DNA of 64,000 bases from Prevotella sp. (GTDB lineage Bacteria; Bacteroidota; Bacteroidia; Bacteroidales; Dysgonomonadaceae): NCBI GenBank assembly GCA_031285625.1, contig JAITVV010000084.1, positions 62,001 through 126,000 of the forward strand. The letters run 5' to 3'. Every line of letters begins with the position of its first letter. Positions within the stretch are counted from its first letter, which is position 1. The notes under the pieces are model-generated. The model ran no database searches. It saw nothing but the letters and a program-made list of their open reading frames with translations, and was not told the origin of the DNA. A program made the position numbers and the translations under genes. Shown here one piece after another: positions 58,847 to 64,000 of this stretch.

Positions 58847-58865
58847 TTTCAAATTACTATTTGAA

Positions 58866-61800
58866 ATGAGTGATAAAAAAACTTTCTCAATAACCATTGA
58901 TGGTTTGGAAAAAGCATATAATGATGTACTTAAATTAAGTGATGCACTGAAAGCAATTAACAGTGTTAATGCTTCTGTTGCTACAACTAATAATGAAGTA
59001 ACATCATCAATTACATCTAAAAGTAAAGCTACTGATGAATTATCAAAGGCACAGGAAAAATTAAATGCTTATGATGCTGAATATCAAAGACAATTAGCTG
59101 AAACAAAAGCTGAATTATCAGCAAATAATAAAGAAATTCAAAATAATATTAAAGTAACACAAGCATTAGCAACAGTTGAAGCAGGTGTTACAGATACTTA
59201 TGCTGATAAACAAAGGTTATTAACTGCATTGGGGACTACGATTAAAAATATGTCCACCACAACTGATGCTGAGATAGCTCAACAGAATGAATTAATTGCA
59301 CAATATAAGGCATTAAATGATGAATTAACAGCTACTGATGAACGTATGGGTAATAACCAACGCAAAGTAGGTGCTTACGAAAATGCAACCAAATCATTGA
59401 AAGGTCAGTTAAGGGAAATGACAGAGGAATTGGCAACAATGATTGCTAATGGTGTTCAACCAACTGATGCTGCCTATCTTGATTTAGCGACACGAGCAGG
59501 GGAATTACGTGATGCAATGGGTGATGCACAAGGTGCTATTACTAAATTTGGTTCTGATACAAGGGGATTAGATAATATTATATCAGTCGGACAAGGTATT
59601 ACATCCATATTTGGTACTGCACAGGGTGTAATGTCAATGTTTGGTCAATCGGGTGAACAGGTTGCTCAATCTATGGAGAAGATGATGGGTGTAATGACTA
59701 CCTTACAATCACTCCAAGAATTGCAAAATCAATTAACTACACAAGGTACTGTGTTCAATAAATTATATACTACTGTATTACAAGCGATGGGATTAGCTAA
59801 AAAAGCTGATATAGCTAATACAGTATCACAGGCAGCAGCAACAACAGGTGCAAGTGTAGCAACAGGTGTTGCCACAACAGCAATGAAAGCATTTAGGATT
59901 GCATTAGTTAGTACAGGTATTGGTGCTTTAATTGTTGGTTTAGGTCTATTAATATCCAATTTTGATAGTGTTAAAAAATGGGTGGTTGATTTAGTTCCTG
60001 CATTAGGCAATATGGGTGAGGCTTTTGATGAAGTTAAATCTGTTGTGATGGGTATTGGTCAGGCATTATTGGAATTTGTTATTGCTCCATTTAAGACTTT
60101 GATAGCTGTTGTACAGGGATTTATGGAAAATGGTATTGATGGCGCATTAGCAGCAGGTGAAGCACAGGTTAAAAGTTCACTTGATGTGGTTGGTAATTAT
60201 GAAAAAGGTTATCACGACCAAAGTGTTAGGAATGCAGAAGCAGCAGCCAAAGCAAAAGCAGAAGCATCAGCAACTGAATTAGACAATTTAATAAAAGATA
60301 ATGAAGCTAAATTGGGTTCAGATTGGAAATATTCAACTGAAGGTAGAAAAGCATATGCTAATTTCTTTGATGCTAAAAAAGCAATGTATGGTGATGATAA
60401 AGAAAAGTATGCTGAGGCTCAAAGAGAGGCTTGGAAATTTATGGCTGAGACTACCAAACACGATGCAGACGAAAGAAAAAAACGTTCTGATGCAGGTAAA
60501 CAGGCAGCACAAGAAGCTAAACAAAGATTGGATGATTATAAAAAATCATTGGAAGCATTCACCAAACAAACGAATACATTAGAGATTAATAATGAAAAAA
60601 CAAGAATTACCAATGCAAAAGATGCTGCTGAAAAAATGGTTGCTACAACCAAAGATGAGTTAACCAAACGAAATAATGCTATAACAGAAGCCTATGGTAA
60701 ACAACAGATTCTACAACAAAAATTAAATTTAGATGAAATTGCAGCAGTTGATAAACAATATAATGAATTGATTGAAAAAGCTAAAAAAGCTAAAAAAACT
60801 AAACAAGATATAAGTAAAATTGAAGAAGAAAGACAAAATCTATTATCTGAATTAAGAACAAAATTCACATTAGAAGAAATTAATTTAAATAAAGAAAAAA
60901 ACGAAAAAATTAAATCTTCCAATAAAGATTTTGATGATGATGAAAAAGAGAGGGCTGAAAATGCTAAAAAGTTAGCACAAGATAAGGTTAATTTTGAGAT
61001 GGAATTGATTGATAAACAATTTAAAACCATTAATGAATTAAAAGAAAACTTTACTGCAAGGGGTGGAGCATTAGATTTAATTGATGTTGACCAAACAAAA
61101 GCAAATCTTGCTGTCATTCGTGATGAATTGGATAAACAAAAAACCTCATTAGTAAAATATAAAGATGAATTAGAGAAAAATACTACACTTGACCCCAAGG
61201 CAAAAGAAAAAGCATTGGATGATATTAATGCTAAAATTAAAGTTAATGCAAAAGATATTGCTGATAATACCCAACAACAAACCCAAGTTATGACTAACTA
61301 TTGGGCTGATTTTTCGGATAAAGTTGGTGGTTATATATCTGTTGTTAGTGATTCTTTAAATTCAATATTTGAAACAGTTGGTTCTTTCTTTGATATGAAG
61401 TTAGAAGAAGCACAAGAAAAATTAGATGAAATATCTGAAAAATATGATGAAACTGTTGAATTACAAGAAGAAAGCAATGAAAGGTTATTAGCATTACAAG
61501 AAGAAGCTAAAAATGTATCAGGTGGTAGGGCATTAGTTGTACAGGATGAAATTTCTCGTGAAATGGCATTAAATAAAGAACTTGCCAACCAAGAAAAACA
61601 ATTAGCAAAAGAAAAAGAAGCCCGTGAAAAAGAAGTTGCCAAAATTCAAAAACAACAAAAGAAAGCTGAATTGATGGGAAATATTGTTAGCGGTTTATCA
61701 GGTGGTGCATTAGCTGTAATTAATGCATTACAGGTACAACCATTCCCATTAGGGTTAGCATTAGCTGCTGTTGCAGGCGCAATGAGTGCTGTACAGGTTG

Positions 61801-62243
61801 GTATAATGTCAGCTCAATTAGGTAAGTTAGAAAAGGGTGGATTATTACAAGGTAAACGACATTCAGAAGGTGGTATTCCTGTTGGTAATACAGGTATTGA
61901 AGTTGAAGGTGGTGAATATGTTACCAATCGCAATACAACATCAAAGAATTTGGGTCTATTAACCTACATAAATAGTCAGGATAGGGAATTAGGTATTAAT
62001 GATTTTGTTAGTTATTATGATGATAGTACAGGTAAAATAATGCCTAATCCAAGATTTAGAAAAATGTTTGCTGATGGTGGACAAATGGATATATCAAATA
62101 TATCAAATTCATCAGGTACAAACAATGATGCAATCTTAAATGCATTATCAGGTATTAATTTTTCACCTGTTGTTAGTGTGGTTGATATAATTGATTCTAC
62201 TGCACAAGTAACAAGTGTAAGAGATTCAGCAGGATTTTCATAA
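58866..62243 (+). CDS. Phage tail tape measure protein
   Basis: 1125 residues from the ATG at 58866. A GTG at 58806 would lie inside the terminator hairpin and is rejected. Long coiled-coil stretches rich in Ala, Glu, Lys and Gln flank a hydrophobic segment around residues 345-365 (ALVSTGIGALIVGLGLLISN) and a second near 935-985. The C-terminus has 'GGLLQGKRHSEGGIPVGNTG' and 'EGGEYVTNRNTT', an ending I know from Bacteroidetes tape measures. It sets tail length, so a long-tailed particle is implied. Confidence 0.88.
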   Translation: MSDKKTFSITIDGLEKAYNDVLKLSDALKAINSVNASVATTNNEVTSSITSKSKATDELSKAQEKLNAYDAEYQRQLAETKAELSANNKEIQNNIKVTQALATVEAGVTDTYADKQRLLTALGTTIKNMSTTTDAEIAQQNELIAQYKALNDELTATDERMGNNQRKVGAYENATKSLKGQLREMTEELATMIANGVQPTDAAYLDLATRAGELRDAMGDAQGAITKFGSDTRGLDNIISVGQGITSIFGTAQGVMSMFGQSGEQVAQSMEKMMGVMTTLQSLQELQNQLTTQGTVFNKLYTTVLQAMGLAKKADIANTVSQAAATTGASVATGVATTAMKAFRIALVSTGIGALIVGLGLLISNFDSVKKWVVDLVPALGNMGEAFDEVKSVVMGIGQALLEFVIAPFKTLIAVVQGFMENGIDGALAAGEAQVKSSLDVVGNYEKGYHDQSVRNAEAAAKAKAEASATELDNLIKDNEAKLGSDWKYSTEGRKAYANFFDAKKAMYGDDKEKYAEAQREAWKFMAETTKHDADERKKRSDAGKQAAQEAKQRLDDYKKSLEAFTKQTNTLEINNEKTRITNAKDAAEKMVATTKDELTKRNNAITEAYGKQQILQQKLNLDEIAAVDKQYNELIEKAKKAKKTKQDISKIEEERQNLLSELRTKFTLEEINLNKEKNEKIKSSNKDFDDDEKERAENAKKLAQDKVNFEMELIDKQFKTINELKENFTARGGALDLIDVDQTKANLAVIRDELDKQKTSLVKYKDELEKNTTLDPKAKEKALDDINAKIKVNAKDIADNTQQQTQVMTNYWADFSDKVGGYISVVSDSLNSIFETVGSFFDMKLEEAQEKLDEISEKYDETVELQEESNERLLALQEEAKNVSGGRALVVQDEISREMALNKELANQEKQLAKEKEAREKEVAKIQKQQKKAELMGNIVSGLSGGALAVINALQVQPFPLGLALAAVAGAMSAVQVGIMSAQLGKLEKGGLLQGKRHSEGGIPVGNTGIEVEGGEYVTNRNTTSKNLGLLTYINSQDRELGINDFVSYYDDSTGKIMPNPRFRKMFADGGQMDISNISNSSGTNNDAILNALSGINFSPVVSVVDIIDSTAQVTSVRDSAGFS

Positions 62244-62258
62244 TTACCTATAATAATT

Positions 62259-62269
62259 AAAATATCAAT
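62259..62269 (+). promoter_or_regulatory. Phage late element, copy 6 (core only)
   Basis: AAATATCAATA, 15 nt before the fibre start codon. No terminator hairpin separates it from the tape measure. Confidence 0.55.
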
Positions 62270-62284
62270 ATAGTAAAAATTAAT

Positions 62285-63478
62285 ATGATAATTACGACAA
62301 CAGATAGTTCAGTTAAAATTGAAGACAATAGTGGTATAGTTTGGACAGGTGGATTAAATACATTTGTATTAACTTATTCAGCACCTGAGGATAGTGTAAC
62401 ATTATTTGATGACACAAGATTAATAGCAACAGGTAAATTAACTGATTCAACCATAAATGGTACTCAGTTAACAGGTGATAATATTGATAGCGCATTACAG
62501 GATATATTTAGTACAGCAGGTAGTAATAGTGGTACAGGTGGTGTTAGTTCAGTTAATGGTTATACAGGTAATGTAGCTTTAACTGCTGCTGATGTAAATG
62601 CTTATACACAAGACCAAGTAGATACTATGTTAGGTCAGTTAAATACAGCAGAATTTGCAGGTCCATATGCAACAATAGATGTTATACCAACACCATATGA
62701 TACAAATGACTTATATTTAGTTGGTGATGCAGTTCCATATGCTATCTATGCGAATGTTGCAGGTGTCTTAACACAAATAGGTAGTTCATCTGTTGATTTA
62801 TCTGATTATTATACTAAAGATGAAATTGATTCAATTGGTGAAGCTGACCCAATTTTTAATGCTTGGAAAAATGGTACATCAGTTGTGATTGGTAGTTCTT
62901 CGACAGGTACAGGTATAGCCATTGGTAATATTGCACAAGGGGCAGGTATTGCAATTGGTAAAAATTCAGTAAGTTCAGCAAATAATAGTATATCACTTGG
63001 TAATAATGCAAGGTCATTAGGTACAGGTATAGCCATTGGTTATTTGGCAGCAGCTAATATTAATTATGGTGTTGCTATTGGAGCATCTTCTTCAACAATT
63101 GCAACTAATGGTGTTGCTATTGCATATAATGCCTACAATGCAGGTAATAATGGTGTTGCTATTGGCTACAATGCAAGTACATTAGGTCAAAATTCGGTTG
63201 CATTGGGAACACAATCACAGGCAAAAAACCCTAATGAGATAGGTATTGGAGCAAATAATAAAATTGTATCAGGTTCAACTGCTGAACAAAATACACAATT
63301 TACTGTTGCATCATATTCTGCTGATACTTCAACTAAAAGAAATGCCCTAGAAATTCGTCAAAATGATGATATATGGATTTTTATGAATAATAATCAAGTA
63401 ATGATTCAAGATTATTTTAATCAAATAGAGGATTTAAAAGTACAAATAGAGGATTTAAGAGCACAAATAGGTGGGTAA
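62285..63478 (+). CDS. Phage tail fibre with YadA-type head repeats
   Basis: 397 residues. The N-terminal part has 'SSVNGYTGNVALTAADVNAY', a common fibre motif, and 'DLSDYYTKDEIDS' near 171-183. Residues of about 201-325 hold about nine repeats ending AIG/SLG/ALG (GIAIGN, SISLGNNA, GVAIGY, SVALGTQS), the YadA/Hia head repeat that folds as a trimeric left-handed beta-roll. A coiled coil (IEDLKVQIEDLRAQI, about 376-395) ends the chain. There is no membrane anchor, so it is a trimeric fibre and not a bacterial adhesin. Confidence 0.8.
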   Translation: MIITTTDSSVKIEDNSGIVWTGGLNTFVLTYSAPEDSVTLFDDTRLIATGKLTDSTINGTQLTGDNIDSALQDIFSTAGSNSGTGGVSSVNGYTGNVALTAADVNAYTQDQVDTMLGQLNTAEFAGPYATIDVIPTPYDTNDLYLVGDAVPYAIYANVAGVLTQIGSSSVDLSDYYTKDEIDSIGEADPIFNAWKNGTSVVIGSSSTGTGIAIGNIAQGAGIAIGKNSVSSANNSISLGNNARSLGTGIAIGYLAAANINYGVAIGASSSTIATNGVAIAYNAYNAGNNGVAIGYNASTLGQNSVALGTQSQAKNPNEIGIGANNKIVSGSTAEQNTQFTVASYSADTSTKRNALEIRQNDDIWIFMNNNQVMIQDYFNQIEDLKVQIEDLRAQIGG

Positions 63479-63509
63479 TATAATTTTAAAATATTATAAA
63501 TGAAATGAA

Positions 63510-63535
63510 AGGTGGACATGTCCACCTTTTTCTTT
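63510..63535 (+). terminator. Phage terminator
   Basis: Perfect palindrome AGGTGGACATGTCCACCT (63510-63527) followed by TTTTCTTTTTA. Core copy 7 follows after 15 nt. Confidence 0.8.
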
Positions 63536-63542
63536 TTATATG

Positions 63543-63553
63543 AAATATCAATA
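63543..63553 (+). promoter_or_regulatory. Phage late element, copy 7 (core)
   Basis: AAATATCAATA, 18 nt before the next start codon, preceded by TTTTTATATG rather than a full ATGTATAT. Confidence 0.6.
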
Positions 63554-63571
63554 AAGTAAAAAATAATTGAT

Positions 63572-64000
63572 ATGACCATAAATGAATTAAAATATCTAAT
63601 TACAACTAAAATATATACAAATGGTATTGAAGATATAACAGCAGAAGATTTACAACAAGTGTTATTGGTTATGGCAGATAGTGCATTTACTGATGTTATT
63701 GACAGATTAGATGTAACACGTGTTGATGCAGCATTATCAGCTAATCAAGGTAAGATATTGAATGATAAAATTACTTCAATATTAAATGATACATCTGATA
63801 TTCATCTTACCATTAATAGTATTCTATCAGAATTGCTTACATTATCAGATAATATTGCAACTGAGGTTAATGATAGAAAAACTGCTGACACAGCCATATT
63901 AGTTAGTTTAGATAATGAAATTACCAACCGCACAAATGGTGATATATCAATTAATACAGCCCTAACAAAAGAAATTCAAGATAGAAAAGATGCAGATACT
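63572..64000 (+). CDS. Phage fibre/appendage protein (partial, runs off window)
   Basis: 143 codons open to the edge. The protein has ALSANQGKILNDK, a motif common in phage fibres, then repeated helical units 'TEVNDRKTADTAIL', 'EITNRTNGDIS', 'KEIQDRKDADT', which look like a repeating trimeric coiled coil. It probably continues as a second fibre or host-binding protein. Confidence 0.7.
   Translation, partial: MTINELKYLITTKIYTNGIEDITAEDLQQVLLVMADSAFTDVIDRLDVTRVDAALSANQGKILNDKITSILNDTSDIHLTINSILSELLTLSDNIATEVNDRKTADTAILVSLDNEITNRTNGDISINTALTKEIQDRKDADT

Larger units (their letters stand above)
49845..64000 (+). mobile_element. Serine-recombinase prophage (left part) integrated in dprA
   Basis: About 14.1 kb with lower G+C than the host, Leu encoded largely by TTA, all genes on the plus strand, and no GATC found by reading through. 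The gene order is serine recombinase, chaperone-like, two neck/completion proteins, two large tail proteins, a small membrane protein, tape measure and fibres. The right end is outside the window. A defective prophage or a tailocin-like element cannot be excluded, because head and lysis genes are not visible. Confidence 0.85.

Noticed and set aside
58806-58865. GTG start extending the tape measure by 20 residues
   Set aside because: The extension lies inside a terminator hairpin, its T-tract and the late element; the ATG at 58866 fits the spacing seen for the other late genes.
60301-60582. Met/Lys/Leu-rich 93-residue frame inside the tape measure
   Set aside because: Out-of-frame translation of the Lys/Glu-rich coiled coil; no late element or start signal of its own.
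62313-63036. Minus-strand frames within the fibre gene
   Set aside because: Their Pro/Ile/Ala repeats are the reverse of the YadA-type repeats.
49845-64000. CRISPR array or diversity-generating retroelement
   Set aside because: No regularly spaced direct repeats with spacers, and no reverse transcriptase or template-repeat signature; the only repeats are late elements and fibre repeats.

Overview
The window looks like a chromosome segment of a Bacteroidales bacterium. The evidence is a SusC/SusD pair with a membrane-spanning TPR-HTH regulator, lipoprotein-anchored sugar enzymes, an F-type ATP synthase operon in the order atpD-C-I-B-E-F-H-A-G, a pyrB-pyrI pair, a saccharopine-dehydrogenase-type polyamine enzyme, and promoters of the TAnnTTTG type with few Shine-Dalgarno sequences. 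A Dysgonomonas-like host is my best guess, but no rRNA is present to prove it.

Layout, host part (1-49.85 kb): a glycan-uptake locus on the minus strand (susD partial, susC, regulator; 0-5.8 kb); an ABC exporter pair (6.0-8.8); carboxynorspermidine synthase (8.9-10.1); a large membrane-protein gene split by one in-frame stop codon (10.2-12.0); the ATP synthase operon (12.3-19.6); an ankyrin/beta-propeller protein and a P-type Ca2+-ATPase (19.7-24.1); a probable attenuator leader, then pyrB, pyrI and a flavin reductase (24.3-26.6); an S41 peptidase, aldose epimerase and GH43 enzyme (26.7-30.4); polyprenyl synthase, TatD nuclease, tRNA-Ser(GGA), nuclease lipoprotein and methyltransferase (30.5-34.5); NADP-glutamate dehydrogenase, serine acetyltransferase, a phosphatase, paired thioesterases and a two-domain exported hydrolase (35.2-42.7); purL (43.0-46.7); and ugd, a LolD-like ATPase and a truncated dprA (47.3-49.85).

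From about 49.85 kb to the right edge the DNA is a prophage, or prophage-like element, integrated inside dprA. It is much richer in A+T than the host and I found no GATC in its roughly 14 kb. It starts with a large serine recombinase read from a host-type promoter. A tail module in the same direction follows directly: a chaperone-like gene with a T9 slippery run, neck/tail-completion proteins, two large Bacteroidetes-type tail proteins, a small two-helix membrane protein, the tape measure, a fibre with YadA-type head repeats, and the start of a second fibre. No head, packaging, replication or repressor genes lie between the recombinase and the tail genes. The attachment site therefore seems to sit in or beside the structural module.

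Seven of these phage genes carry a conserved AAATATCAATA element 14-20 nt before the start codon. In four cases it follows within a few tens of bases of a hairpin-T-tract terminator, and in a fifth it follows the recombinase's own overlapping hairpin. This suggests self-contained transcription cassettes driven by a phage-specific late signal that differs from the host-type promoter of the recombinase. Together, these features of the prophage (the insertion in a competence gene, the loss of GATC, the repeated late element and the slippery tail gene) are the most unusual material in the window.
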